Positions 1 to 9,340 of a stretch of 64,000 nt of DNA are shown here, piece by piece. The stretch spans positions 2,914,001-2,978,000 of the forward strand of contig NZ_JBHUGF010000010.1 of the NCBI RefSeq assembly GCF_042681745.1, written 5' to 3'. The stretch is from Saccharibacillus nicotianae (lineage in GTDB: Bacteria; Bacillota; Bacilli; Paenibacillales; Paenibacillaceae). How positions within the stretch are numbered: the stretch's first letter is position 1; every line of letters starts with the position of its first letter. The notes under the pieces are model-generated. The model saw only the letters and a program-made list of their open reading frames with translations. It was not told where the DNA came from and made no database searches. Position numbers and translations under genes: made by a program.

Positions 1-1829
1 GTGTACGTATACAGAAATTCCATCGCATCATTAACAGGCATGATCACTTCTTGTTCTCCTGTTACTTCGTACTCTATTGAGCGCCCGACAAAATCTTGAG
101 CATATCGCTTCAATGCAGACAGACCATCTTCTTGTAAAAATTGAATACGACGCTTCTGTCCTATCGGTTCTGTCATAATGCCATCCCGAATAATGATCCG
201 TCCACCTGTTGAAAGAACATCATACGCACTGGATAATGCCGCAGCGACGGTTTCAAGATTGAACTTATGTCCGTTAAATGGAATATACGAATATAGCTCA
301 TGCAAAATCGACGAAAATAACACACTATCTACACTGCCTGGTTCAACAATTTCTCGTAATGCCAGCGCATCGCCTTTCATCACTTCCCAGGAACGACCTT
401 CTAATTGCTTTTTGCGTTGAAGTGCTTCGATCACATTTTCGGAAATATCAATTCCAATTGCACGTTTATCCGACCATTCTTCTTCAATCAAATCAAGCAT
501 AACTCCGCCACCAGGGCCAATATCTATAATCGTCTGACCGACCATATATTGAAGCAGTATCCGCTTATAATCGACCGTCTGATTCATCATTTCAAGATAA
601 CTTTCTTCATTATGAAAACGATCATACGCATCACGCCGTAATCCGAACAGATCAAATAATAACAATACGGCTTTTTCATAGAGTGGTGACTTTTCAGCTT
701 CGATACAGAATTCTATTAATTTCTCTGCCGCAGGTGAAAAAACAAAGTTAAAAAAGACAGTATCGGCAATATGAGGTTCCTGCACACATTCATAATTCAA
801 ATGTGGACTATCTTGTACCCATTTGCCTGTAGACAATTGATCCCAAGACCAATCAGCAAGTACTTTCTCTATCATTCTTTTTTTGTAGACATTTACTTTT
901 TTGATGCCTTTGTAATCGTAATACATTGTATTCATTAGTCGTTCAAAGCTAATATGCCGTACATCTTCAGGAACAATCTGACTGATCAGTGTAAATATTT
1001 TGGCAAACTCTTCAAATGAAAAATCTTGTAGTGCTGCTTCTACATACCAGAAAGTCTGATGATCAAGCATAGCAAAAGAATGTTCTAGATTAATCTGTTC
1101 ATTCAGTTGGTGTAGACTTTCTAATGTATTTTCTCCTTTATGAATACTGGCAGCCCGTAAGCGTAGTATCCGATCTTCGGTTGTCCAACCTACAGGTTGC
1201 TCTTGATAGACAATCGGTTGGATCAAAGCAAGCACATCGTCTTGTACTTTTTGCCATAATTCTGACGAGACAGCTTCTATAATACAGCGATTCAGTATCA
1301 GTAAAGTGGATTTCATTTCTTCTGGCGATAAAATCCCATGACTGACTTGTTCGGTTAAGGGCAGATTCTCTGCAAAAGGCACTTCTCCACGCAAACATTG
1401 ACCGATTAGTCCATGTGTACGAATCAACGTCGATACTAATTGCGTTCGTTCTTGCTGTGGTTCAGCAGACGCATGCAAATACAGTTCTGCCGATCCTTCA
1501 TTATGTACAAATAAATTAATGCCCTGTTCTTGCCAGCGTATACGTTCACGTACCGTACCGCCTTTGGCTGTTTCAGACCAGACTAGCACTTCTTCGATCA
1601 GTTCTTTTTGCCAGTACGATACTCGCAATTGATCCAGAATACGTAATGTACGCTCTACATAATCCAGTACAGGGTTGGCATTACTTAATTCTTGCAACGT
1701 TGTTACACGTTCCAGATTCACGATCCGCTCTTCAGCCGATACCAAATAATGTAACCAGAGATATGGATTATCGGTAGATAGATAGCCAAGTTCACGATAA
1801 TTGTCTATTGCAGTTAATGAATGTAGCAT
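1..1829 (-). CDS. Class I SAM-dependent methyltransferase domain protein (C-terminus cut by window)
   Basis: An open frame of 609 codons starts at ATG 1829 and runs off the left edge, so the C-terminus is missing. The first ~420 residues are a helical region I do not recognise. A Rossmann-type methyltransferase domain begins near residue 430 with the SAM-binding motif IDIGPGGGVMLDL, followed by an acidic end of strand 2 (AIGIDIS), then KGDALAL and a VLFSSILHELYSY segment typical of class I enzymes. The substrate cannot be read from the sequence. The large N-terminal region suggests either a substrate-recognition domain or a multidomain enzyme such as those seen in glycan or natural-product loci. 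It lies downstream of the 1939-5188 operon but is separated from it by a terminator hairpin, so it is probably a separate transcript. Domain assignment is firm; function is open. Confidence 0.75.
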   Translation of the reverse strand, partial: MLHSLTAIDNYRELGYLSTDNPYLWLHYLVSAEERIVNLERVTTLQELSNANPVLDYVERTLRILDQLRVSYWQKELIEEVLVWSETAKGGTVRERIRWQEQGINLFVHNEGSAELYLHASAEPQQERTQLVSTLIRTHGLIGQCLRGEVPFAENLPLTEQVSHGILSPEEMKSTLLILNRCIIEAVSSELWQKVQDDVLALIQPIVYQEQPVGWTTEDRILRLRAASIHKGENTLESLHQLNEQINLEHSFAMLDHQTFWYVEAALQDFSFEEFAKIFTLISQIVPEDVRHISFERLMNTMYYDYKGIKKVNVYKKRMIEKVLADWSWDQLSTGKWVQDSPHLNYECVQEPHIADTVFFNFVFSPAAEKLIEFCIEAEKSPLYEKAVLLLFDLFGLRRDAYDRFHNEESYLEMMNQTVDYKRILLQYMVGQTIIDIGPGGGVMLDLIEEEWSDKRAIGIDISENVIEALQRKKQLEGRSWEVMKGDALALREIVEPGSVDSVLFSSILHELYSYIPFNGHKFNLETVAAALSSAYDVLSTGGRIIIRDGIMTEPIGQKRRIQFLQEDGLSALKRYAQDFVGRSIEYEVTGEQEVIMPVNDAMEFLYTY

Positions 1830-1906
1830 AGGTCACATCCTTATTTTCTCCAGAGTATAGGGTTATTATTAGTTTACCCGTTTTGATGTATATTGATAAT
1901 AAAAAA

Positions 1907-1931
1907 AGCGTTGAACTTGATGTTCAGCGCT
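1907..1931 (-). terminator. Rho-independent terminator after the pectinacetylesterase-like gene
   Basis: Inverted arms AGCGTTGAAC and GTTCAGCGCT (one G-T pair) flank a 5-nt loop. On the minus strand the stem is followed by a run of seven T. It lies just downstream of the stop of the 1939-3105 gene. Confidence 0.75.
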
Positions 1932-1938
1932 TTTGATT

Positions 1939-3105
1939 TTATTTACCCATAGGCGATTCTACAAATTCTTTTCCTACAGAATACAGCTTATCTTTGTTGA
2001 TAATATCTCCCAACCAACGGCTTAATCTCACACCACTTTCTTCGGCGGTGTAAAAAACGCGTGATGGTGATAAAGTATGCGGTGTACTTCGTTTCTTCGT
2101 ACCTACGCCATAATCAGTTACAAAGTAATAATAATTGTCTAGCTCTTGATCCAATTGTCCGGCAGAATCAAGCATGCCTTGAGACCAGCTCTGAGTCATA
2201 ACATCGTCACCACTCACCAATCCAATCGTCTGCTGATTCAGTACTGCTTCATAAGAAGGCAATACTTTGTCATATAACGTATTCGATTGTAGCAAAATCG
2301 TATTAGCTGGTAACTTCTGCGCATTATAACGAAATGCTGCTGCAATAATATCCTCTTCAATTGGATAGCCGAAATGCTGCTCAAATTGGGATTGCCATAC
2401 TTCATCGATAATATGATGCCACTGATGAGACGATAAATAGGACCCATCCGCATAATGATATATTTGGGCATCAGGATAATGTTCTGCAATATGAGGAGCC
2501 CAAAATGCTGATCCAAATCCACCTGCACTAGCGCCAGCGATAAATAATTTCTCCGGTTCCGTAATATGATCGAATAACCAGTCTAATCCTTTGAGCGTAT
2601 TCGGTCTGCCACTGTAATGAGCTGTAAAATGAATTTTGCCTTTTCCTTTATACTTCACTTTATTGTTACCAATATGGAAGTCGCCTGTCGCATAAGGAAT
2701 ATACACAATTGTCCAATCGTAAAAAGGATTATCTTCCCGATGATTATCCAGCATACCCCCTAACAAATCTGTTTTGTAAAAAGGAATATTGGCAAAATAA
2801 TAACCTAATTCTCGATTATGCAATAAAGTGCGTAATCCGAATGGCTTGGAAGCTGTATTCCGATCCCAGCTAATCCCTCCACCGGAAAAATACACGACCA
2901 CATTTTTACTTTTGCCACGCTTGGTTAGCAAGTAATAGGGCGATCCGTCTCCTGCTACTACAATCCCGCTTAGATCTACTCGATTCCATTTATATAATGG
3001 AGATTCAGCAAAACTTACAACACGAGTAGGACGCTTAATAACAAATAGGATAACAACTACGACAACCGCTACAATAATCAACCATTCAATGGTCGTCAAC
3101 ACCAT
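1939..3105 (-). CDS. Pectinacetylesterase-family serine hydrolase, membrane-anchored
   Basis: 388 residues. One N-terminal hydrophobic helix (about residues 5-24, WLIIVAVVVVVILFVI) acts as signal anchor. The rest is an alpha/beta-hydrolase: VVVYFSGGGISW forms the oxyanion-hole region and IAGASAGGFGS carries the nucleophilic Ser, matching the G-x-S-A-G-G signature of pectinacetylesterases and notum-like enzymes. A late His in the STPHTLSPSR segment could complete the triad. The family deacylates polysaccharides such as pectin or acylated glycans; the substrate here is inferred only. The start is supported by an AGAGGAA Shine-Dalgarno site. It is the last gene of a three-gene minus-strand operon (20 nt after the TIM-barrel gene) and ends at a terminator, suggesting a joint role with the TIM-barrel protein at the cell surface. 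Confidence 0.7.
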   Translation of the reverse strand: MVLTTIEWLIIVAVVVVVILFVIKRPTRVVSFAESPLYKWNRVDLSGIVVAGDGSPYYLLTKRGKSKNVVVYFSGGGISWDRNTASKPFGLRTLLHNRELGYYFANIPFYKTDLLGGMLDNHREDNPFYDWTIVYIPYATGDFHIGNNKVKYKGKGKIHFTAHYSGRPNTLKGLDWLFDHITEPEKLFIAGASAGGFGSAFWAPHIAEHYPDAQIYHYADGSYLSSHQWHHIIDEVWQSQFEQHFGYPIEEDIIAAAFRYNAQKLPANTILLQSNTLYDKVLPSYEAVLNQQTIGLVSGDDVMTQSWSQGMLDSAGQLDQELDNYYYFVTDYGVGTKKRSTPHTLSPSRVFYTAEESGVRLSRWLGDIINKDKLYSVGKEFVESPMGK

Positions 3106-3125
3106 TTCTATTCCTCTTTTCCCGC

Positions 3126-4496
3126 TTACTCTTCCTGTACGATGAATACTTTTGTTTTGCGTGGTGTACGATTCGCCTTTTTACCTTTAAGTAACCATAG
3201 ATCAGGCGTATCACTCACATCTTTGATCTCTAATTGAAAAGAAGTATTCGGTAACGTTCTCGTGAATCGCAAAAATAAACGATTCCCGTCTACAGCCGAT
3301 TGACTCACTTTCAACTCATATGATTTACCCAATCCTATCGCTGGAGATAACGTAACCGTACCAATAGATTGTGGATCAATACGCTTATTATAAATAATCA
3401 TCACTTCATTAGGTGCTATACGAAGCCCTGATGAAGGTAAAGGAGGCTCTGCATACATATACCCACCAATATGGTATTCATAAGCGGTCCAGCTCTGATA
3501 TCCAAGCGCATAGGCATGATGTTCCAGTTCATCGATCCAACGTCTTCCTTTAATCATACTGGATTTGGAGCCGATATCTGCTTGAATACCAAGTGGTAAT
3601 TTGGGATGTAATGCCCGGATCGGTGCAGCTATACTTTCATAATCTCGAATATAGTTAGATGGTAGACCACGCTTCATCCAATCCGGCCAATGAGTCTGTA
3701 AAATATGCATATCAGGCTTGACCAAATCGATCATCGTTAGCGCATCCAGTCCTTGCCATTCACGTAGCTTTTTGGTCGCTTCTGGATCGCGGACAGCTAA
3801 TGACCATGTCGCTACTTTGATATCCGGTCGCACATCTCTTGCTCCATGCTCACCGTTAATAATCTCATGAATTAATCCATTGACTGCTTCGACACGCATA
3901 TCCACCCAGCGCTCATAAATATAAGGAACTTTGGTATAATAATTAGCCGCGGAAGAATGGGTAAAGTTAGGCATATCCATTCCATATTTGTTGTGAAAAG
4001 TCTGTTGTGCAAGCGGGCCGATATCTCCGTATACACCGCGTTCAATGCCATTCCATTCTGGAAAATAAGGCTCTGCTATCTCAATTCCGTCAAAAGGAAC
4101 ATTTGCAACCAGATAAGCAATCACTTCTTTTTTCCATTGAATATATTCGGTTGAAAAATGAGAAAATCGCTCAAATCCATCATTAATCGGCTTAATCAAT
4201 TCCATACGCCAGGATGACCATTCTTTAGGTGCAAGTTCTACACTAAATGTGCCATTGCCTAGCACAAGCGCCCATACCGCTATTTCTCGCTGTTGCAATG
4301 CTTCGACCAGTGCGATATCCACCTGTTGCTCATTGACAACAAAATAATGAACTGTTCGATATCCAGCGAGCGCTAATTCGTCAGCGATACTTTGTGGCGA
4401 TCGATTAGCGTAATACGGAAACAACGGATCGATCTGTATACTTGCGCCATGCATCGCCCACGGACGATGACGCTGACGCTGTAGCGGTGTACTCAT
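3126..4496 (-). CDS. TIM-barrel glycosidase-like protein of unknown specificity
   Basis: About 456 residues from ATG 4496. This internal start is chosen over an upstream one (4604) because it has an AGGAGGAG Shine-Dalgarno site and overlaps the stop of the preceding peptidase gene by 4 nt (ATGA), a sign of translational coupling. The sequence alternates strands and helices like a TIM barrel: YRTVHYFVV, IAVWALVLGNG, FDGIEIAEPYFPEW (an acidic pair at a strand end as in glycosidases), IKVATWSLAV, DMHILQTHWPDW and LPLGIQADIGS. The last ~90 residues look like a beta-sandwich. There is no signal peptide with the chosen start, so it is probably cytoplasmic. I cannot name a family. Co-transcription with a pectinacetylesterase-like enzyme hints at polysaccharide metabolism. 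Confidence 0.6.
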   Translation of the reverse strand: MSTPLQRQRHRPWAMHGASIQIDPLFPYYANRSPQSIADELALAGYRTVHYFVVNEQQVDIALVEALQQREIAVWALVLGNGTFSVELAPKEWSSWRMELIKPINDGFERFSHFSTEYIQWKKEVIAYLVANVPFDGIEIAEPYFPEWNGIERGVYGDIGPLAQQTFHNKYGMDMPNFTHSSAANYYTKVPYIYERWVDMRVEAVNGLIHEIINGEHGARDVRPDIKVATWSLAVRDPEATKKLREWQGLDALTMIDLVKPDMHILQTHWPDWMKRGLPSNYIRDYESIAAPIRALHPKLPLGIQADIGSKSSMIKGRRWIDELEHHAYALGYQSWTAYEYHIGGYMYAEPPLPSSGLRIAPNEVMIIYNKRIDPQSIGTVTLSPAIGLGKSYELKVSQSAVDGNRLFLRFTRTLPNTSFQLEIKDVSDTPDLWLLKGKKANRTPRKTKVFIVQEE

Positions 4497-5188
4497 CTGC
4501 GCGCTCCTCCTGCTCGGTATACCGGTGGTTTTCGTTTCCGCCAAAATAATTGAAGTGATCGGTGCGCACACCATAATGAAAAGCCTGCAAAAAGAACACC
4601 CCATACTACAGCCGGAATCCCGAATTGTTGCGCTAATCCTGCGGCATCTCCTGCTCCAGCAGGGCTAGTCATACTGAGCCACAGAATTGTAATCGAAGAT
4701 AATACCGATTCTTCGAGAGTCAAAAACAGAATTAACAAATAATAACCGTTACGTAACCATTCTGGCGCAATCACCATCACACCACTTACAATCACAAATC
4801 CGATTAACCAGTACAGGCCAAATCCATGATGCACATATAATATCAGCATAATCAGTGCAATAATGCCTGTCAGCACAATGCCTTCTTTTTGCTTGCGTTT
4901 GTGATACAGATAAAATAAAACAATCACAAAAAGCGAAGACCCCATATATCCTGCTAACCCGATTGGAAGTCCGCTCCACATTGAACTTATTCTGGTATAC
5001 GTTACTCCGCTATGGTCAGCATTCAGCTCTATACCACTGACCTGACCGGAAGTAATTAACGTGATCATCGCATGTCCAAATTCATGAATCATCGTATTCA
5101 AATTACGAAATAACGATGAAAAAGGAATTAATCGAGTCAATACCGCCGATGCGATTAATAACAAAATCGTATTTATCCATTTATTCAA
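4493..5188 (-). CDS. M50-family (M50B-like) membrane metallopeptidase
   Basis: 231 residues, mostly hydrophobic, with about six membrane segments. The zinc-binding motif HEFGH is at residues 35-39, directly after the first membrane helix (NTMIHEFGHAMITLITSGQV), and is followed by an NADHSGVTYTR hairpin as in the M50B-like group. Such proteins are putative intramembrane proteases; targets are unknown. The C-terminal tail is basic. The start is TTG 5188 preceded by an AAGGGTG element; no ATG nearby gives the full first helix. It is the first gene of the minus-strand operon and overlaps the TIM-barrel gene by 4 nt. It is divergent from the DUF2339 gene. Assignment to the peptidase family is good; proteolytic activity is inferred from HExxH only. 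Confidence 0.75.
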   Translation of the reverse strand: MNKWINTILLLIASAVLTRLIPFSSLFRNLNTMIHEFGHAMITLITSGQVSGIELNADHSGVTYTRISSMWSGLPIGLAGYMGSSLFVIVLFYLYHKRKQKEGIVLTGIIALIMLILYVHHGFGLYWLIGFVIVSGVMVIAPEWLRNGYYLLILFLTLEESVLSSITILWLSMTSPAGAGDAAGLAQQFGIPAVVWGVLFAGFSLWCAHRSLQLFWRKRKPPVYRAGGARR

Positions 5189-5273
5189 AAGGTCACACCC
5201 TTACTATGTTAAGTTGCTATCTTAAATATATCGCTTTATAGCCTGTAAATCCATCTTCTAGCTCTGCCGCTTA

Positions 5274-5282
5274 TGGTATAAT
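5274..5282 (+). promoter_or_regulatory. Extended -10 promoter for the DUF2339 gene
   Basis: TGGTATAAT is a perfect -10 hexamer with a TG extension; the -35 region is weak. Transcription would start near 5289, downstream of an ATG at 5285. This rules out that ATG and supports the GTG start at 5321. Confidence 0.6.
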
Positions 5283-5320
5283 TTGTGAATCAAATCATTT
5301 GTAAAGGAGTGTCTATTGCT

Positions 5321-7273
5321 GTGGATCATAATGATAAAGTAGAACAACTGGAACAGCGTATTCTCAGGCTTGAACACGAAGTCGCTGAATTGAAGCAACT
5401 AGAAATGCAACGAAGACATGCTTCGCCTCCACCGGTACCGCCTAATCGAACAGCTCCACCACCGCCGTCTGCGCCACCTTTCGCTCCACCTCCGCCAGAA
5501 TCAAACTGGCAAGATGGTTATGTGAATGCGCCACCACCGCAAGGAAAGTACAATGCTAGACCACAAGCGCAACCACAGGCAGGCCCATTCGCTGGCGCAC
5601 AACGTCCGCCTGTACAAGCTCCTTATACACCCCCAGTTCCTAAGCCGCCCAAAGACTGGGAATATCTGATTGCACGTGTATGGTTACCGCGTGTTTTTAT
5701 CGTTGTGTTGATTCTCGGGATTGTGTGGGGATTTATCGCAGTTGTCAAAGCAGGTTATTTGTCTGAACCGATTCGTTGTATTCTCGGCGTACTGGTAGCA
5801 GCTATCTTGTACTGGCTCGGGGAACGCGAGGTTAATAAAGAACGACCCGCACTGGGCAAAGTATTATTAGGCGGTTCGATCGCTATTCTGATTTTGTCGA
5901 TAGTCGCATCGTATCTATTGTATGATTTATTGCCGTTTATATTTGCATTTTTACTGTATATCGGTGCACTTGTATTTGGAGTGTATATTGCACTAAGTCA
6001 GCGTTCTCAATCAATTGTTGGGATCACGTTAATCGCAGGTTATCTTGCACCTGTATTGATTTCTCCTGCTTATCCAAATCTATGGATATTTGCTGGATTT
6101 GAAACGATTTTCTCAGCAGTCATGTTAGTGGTTGCAATGAAATATTCATTCCGGGTCAGTTATATCCTTGCATTTGCTTTACTACATATTACGCTTGGAC
6201 TAAGTATGATCTGGTATGGTTTTTCTGTACAAAATGTAGTAGCAGTTTTGATTCAACATGCAGTGATTTTAGCTATTTCTGTTTTATGGAAAAAGCGTAG
6301 TATCCATATGCAGCTAGGTGTGTTATTTACCAGCTTCGCCTTTGTCGGTGGATGGCTTACTATTTATTATCTTGATGGCAATGAGACAGGTGCACGTTGG
6401 ATGATTGCTATCTTATCGCTGATGTATAGCATTTTATATGCTTCCGGTATTCAAAAGCGCACGCCTGTTGGAATTGCTTATCCTGCGATGGCGATCTTTG
6501 GCTGGTTTTTGTTATTAAATATGATTCCGAATTTCCCGGCTCGTATGGCTGTTATTTTGGTCGAAGGTACATTAGCGTTCTTATTAGCTCTTCGATTCCG
6601 TAACAAATTACAATTGGTGCTCGCTTGTATAGTGTATCTATATGCCTTTTTAGCGACACTGTTGATTCCAATTGTACTTTTCTGGTCTGCACCTACGTTT
6701 AACTGGTTGATCTTGATCATTACGATTGCGGCGATCTATCGGATTATTGGAAGATGGATACAGCCAGAAGATAAAGTCTATGGCTCACTGTATCGCAAAC
6801 GTTATATTTTGATGTGGACAGAAGCGATTCTCGGATGGATTTATCTCAGTCAATTGGTAGAAGTGGCTTCTCGATTCCAAAATTTAGATATACGTCATCT
6901 GAGCCTTTCGAGTGCATGGATTGTCTATGCGATTCTGATTATTGTGATCGGTATGGTTATTCAGAAATCCAAATTGCGGATTATCGGAATACTGTTTATG
7001 TTTTTCACCTTACTCAAAATTATTTTTATCGATCTTCCCGATATTTCGATTGGTGTACGGGCGATCTTGTTTATTATATTAGGTGTAGTTGGACTGGGGT
7101 TATCGCGTTTATTTTACAAACGCCGGGATACCAACGGACAACCTCCACCTCATCAGCAAGACATACCGAATCCTATTGAGCGTCATGATGTAGATCAACA
7201 ACATACTGAAAATAATAGAGATGATGAGACTATCGATCATCCAAAACCTAAAAATAACGATGATCTTTCATAA
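5321..7273 (+). CDS. DUF2339-type polytopic membrane protein
   Basis: 650 residues from GTG 5321, chosen because AAAGGAGT lies 10 nt upstream while an earlier in-frame ATG (5285) would fall at or before the transcription start. Three parts are visible: a short coiled coil (DKVEQLEQRILRLEHEVAELKQLE), a Pro/Ala/Gln-rich linker (about residues 40-125) and a long array of at least 14 hydrophobic helices to about residue 600, ending in a polar Gln/Asn/Asp-rich tail. This order is typical of DUF2339 proteins, whose function is unknown. The protein sits in the cytoplasmic membrane with the coiled coil probably inside the cell. The next gene follows after 33 nt on the same strand and may share the transcript. 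Confidence 0.75.
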   Translation: MDHNDKVEQLEQRILRLEHEVAELKQLEMQRRHASPPPVPPNRTAPPPPSAPPFAPPPPESNWQDGYVNAPPPQGKYNARPQAQPQAGPFAGAQRPPVQAPYTPPVPKPPKDWEYLIARVWLPRVFIVVLILGIVWGFIAVVKAGYLSEPIRCILGVLVAAILYWLGEREVNKERPALGKVLLGGSIAILILSIVASYLLYDLLPFIFAFLLYIGALVFGVYIALSQRSQSIVGITLIAGYLAPVLISPAYPNLWIFAGFETIFSAVMLVVAMKYSFRVSYILAFALLHITLGLSMIWYGFSVQNVVAVLIQHAVILAISVLWKKRSIHMQLGVLFTSFAFVGGWLTIYYLDGNETGARWMIAILSLMYSILYASGIQKRTPVGIAYPAMAIFGWFLLLNMIPNFPARMAVILVEGTLAFLLALRFRNKLQLVLACIVYLYAFLATLLIPIVLFWSAPTFNWLILIITIAAIYRIIGRWIQPEDKVYGSLYRKRYILMWTEAILGWIYLSQLVEVASRFQNLDIRHLSLSSAWIVYAILIIVIGMVIQKSKLRIIGILFMFFTLLKIIFIDLPDISIGVRAILFIILGVVGLGLSRLFYKRRDTNGQPPPHQQDIPNPIERHDVDQQHTENNRDDETIDHPKPKNNDDLS

Positions 7274-7306
7274 TGAAAAGATCCAAATGAATGATTAAAG
7301 AAAGAA

Positions 7307-8236
7307 GTGGAGAGATTGATTTTTACGATTTTGTACAGTGTGGTTCTACCGATTTTTGTGTTGATTGCGGTCGGGTCCATTTTACAGCGTGTTTTCCAGT
7401 TGGATCTGTATACACTCGCCAAAATCAACTTTTACTGTATTACACCTGCGGCTGTTTTTATGAGTCTGTATCATTCTGATATGTCTGCTCAATTACTTGG
7501 AAGTGTTATCTTTTTTTACGCTTTGTATGTATTGATCTTGTATATTCTAGGATCAGTCACCTCCAAAATAATGGGCTATACAAAAGGCAAAAAAGCCGCT
7601 TTTAACAACAGTATTATGCTCGATAACTCGGGTAATTACGGATTGCCTATTAATGATTTGGTGTTCAAAGGCGATCCACTGGCTGCTTCGATGCAAGCAT
7701 TGATTATGTCGCTTCAAAGTCTACTAACCTTTACGTATGGTGTGATTTCGATTCAAGGATCACGACTAAACGGTAATTATCGAAGCGTGATTGTTGGATT
7801 TCTGAAAATGCCTGTACCGTATGCGCTGTTGCTAGGTCTGGTTATGCATGCGTTTGCGATTCCTTTGCCAGTGATTCTGGCTCAACCGTTAACGTATGCC
7901 CAACAATCAATGGTGGCGATTGCGTTAATTACGCTTGGCGCACAGATTGTTAAGTATCCGCTACGCTTATATCGGAAAGACATTTATCTAAGTATGGCGT
8001 TACGCTTATTCGCAGGGCCTGCTATCGGGCTTCTGCTGATCTATTTATTAGGGATTCACGGCATCCCTGCTCAAGCACTTCTTATTGCTTCAGCGATGCC
8101 TACAGGTGTGAATACATCGATTCTAGCAGAAGAGTATCGAAATGAACCTGACTTTGCTGCACAGACGGTATTGGTGTCTACGTTAGTAAATGTATTTACG
8201 ATTACGGCTGTGATCGCTTTGTCTCATCATTTATAA
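7307..8236 (+). CDS. AEC-family (auxin efflux carrier-like) transporter
   Basis: 309 residues with about ten membrane helices in two halves. Features of the AEC/malonate-transporter family include the N-terminal VVLPIFVLIAVGSILQ helix, an early INFYCITPAAVFMSLYHSD segment, a central LDNSGNYGLPI motif and a late ASAMPTGVNTSILAEEY motif. The family exports organic acids, auxin-like compounds or malate; the substrate here is unknown. The start is GTG 7307 or TTG 7316; neither has an ideal Shine-Dalgarno spacing, so the first three residues are uncertain. The gene follows the DUF2339 gene closely and is followed by 149 nt before the cyclophilin start, where I see no clear terminator. Confidence 0.8.
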   Translation: MERLIFTILYSVVLPIFVLIAVGSILQRVFQLDLYTLAKINFYCITPAAVFMSLYHSDMSAQLLGSVIFFYALYVLILYILGSVTSKIMGYTKGKKAAFNNSIMLDNSGNYGLPINDLVFKGDPLAASMQALIMSLQSLLTFTYGVISIQGSRLNGNYRSVIVGFLKMPVPYALLLGLVMHAFAIPLPVILAQPLTYAQQSMVAIALITLGAQIVKYPLRLYRKDIYLSMALRLFAGPAIGLLLIYLLGIHGIPAQALLIASAMPTGVNTSILAEEYRNEPDFAAQTVLVSTLVNVFTITAVIALSHHL

Positions 8237-8385
8237 AATGGGTATAGAACTTAGTAAGGTAAAGGTAATGGACACCATTTCATCCAAACTTGTATCTTGT
8301 TCTGTAGACGTTTTATACTAAGAATTGCTGATTCACAAGCGATTATTAATTACAATAAACAATCCCAAAGGAGATGGATATTCAA

Positions 8386-9174
8386 ATGTTGCGTCAATCA
8401 CGTAAAAATGTAGCTTTTTTGCTTATCTTCACAGCGCTATTTTTGATTATTGCAGGCTGTGGTAACAACGGAACAAGCAGTTCCAGTACCGGTCAAACAG
8501 GCACGTCAGGTACAACGACAGAAAGTACCTCCACGAGTACTTCAACTGATCAATCCGGTTCTACAACCGAATCGACAGGTACAGACAGCTCGGCAACAAC
8601 GGGCACAACCGAAGAAGCTTCTGCAACTGACAATTCTGCTGATTTCAAACAAGCTAATGATCCTATCGTCACCATAGAAATGGAAAATGGCAAAAAGATT
8701 GAAATTGAATTATTCCCGAAAGCTGCTCCAAATACAGTCAATAACTTTATTGCTTTGGTTAAGTCTGGATTTTATGACGGTCTAACATTCCACCGCGTTA
8801 TTCCTGAATTTATGATTCAAGGTGGCGACCCTGATGGTGCCGGTACAGGTGGCCCAGGTTACAGTATTGCTGGAGAATTCAAATCCAACAATGTGCAAAA
8901 TGATCTAAAACATACACGTGGTGTACTTTCAATGGCACGCGCTGCTGATCCAAATTCCGGTGGTTCTCAATTCTTTATTATGGTTGCTGATTCTCCGCAA
9001 TTGGATGGACAATATGCTGCATTTGGTAAAGTGACTAGCGGTATGGATGCTGTCGATGAGATTGTGAATCTTCCAAGAGATGGACAAGATAAGCCTAATA
9101 CTCCTGCTGTTATGAAAAAGGTAACTGTAGACACTAAAGGGGTTACTTACCCTGAGCCTGAGAAAGTAAAATAA
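8386..9174 (+). CDS. Cyclophilin-type peptidyl-prolyl isomerase lipoprotein
   Basis: 262 residues from ATG 8386. The ATG at 8374 lies directly on the AAAGGAG site, so the second Met is preferred. A lipoprotein signal peptide ends in LIIAGC (lipobox), followed by a long Ser/Thr/Gly-rich spacer (about residues 25-85) that would hold the enzyme away from the membrane. The cyclophilin domain then shows FHRVIPEFMIQGGDPDG, GTGGPGYSI and SMARAADPNSGGSQFFI, which include the catalytic Arg and the Phe/Gln/Met pocket residues. It should catalyse proline isomerisation of secreted proteins between membrane and wall. Single gene with its own strong terminator at 9202-9231. Confidence 0.9.
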   Translation: MLRQSRKNVAFLLIFTALFLIIAGCGNNGTSSSSTGQTGTSGTTTESTSTSTSTDQSGSTTESTGTDSSATTGTTEEASATDNSADFKQANDPIVTIEMENGKKIEIELFPKAAPNTVNNFIALVKSGFYDGLTFHRVIPEFMIQGGDPDGAGTGGPGYSIAGEFKSNNVQNDLKHTRGVLSMARAADPNSGGSQFFIMVADSPQLDGQYAAFGKVTSGMDAVDEIVNLPRDGQDKPNTPAVMKKVTVDTKGVTYPEPEKVK

Positions 9175-9201
9175 TTGCGTATATGATTAGAGAGATACAG
9201 C

Positions 9202-9231
9202 AAGCCAATACCTTTAAGTAGGTATTGGCTT
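9202..9231 (+). terminator. Rho-independent terminator of the cyclophilin gene
   Basis: Perfect arms AAGCCAATACC and GGTATTGGCTT around an 8-nt loop are followed by a T-run (TTTTTGTTG). Confidence 0.9.
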
Positions 9232-9340
9232 TTTTGTTGTGAAGTCAATTACCTATTCACAAGTAACTTTAAACAGCCGATAAACATTGTGTACAATCTT
9301 TTTATACAGTACATGTGTAAGTCTATCTAATCTCATATTT

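Noticed and set aside
4497..4604. 36-residue N-terminal extension of the TIM-barrel protein resembling a Cys-rich signal
   Set aside because: The extension is read from inside the upstream peptidase gene; the ATG at 4496 has a perfect ribosome site and a 4-nt overlap.
5285..5320. Earlier ATG start for the DUF2339 gene
   Set aside because: It lies directly after a perfect extended -10 box, at or before the expected transcription start, and has no Shine-Dalgarno site.
9276..9283. GCCGATAA resembling a SigD (motility sigma) -10 element upstream of the riboswitch
   Set aside because: No TAAA-like -35 at the required ~15-nt spacing; only the -10 matches, so I do not call a promoter.
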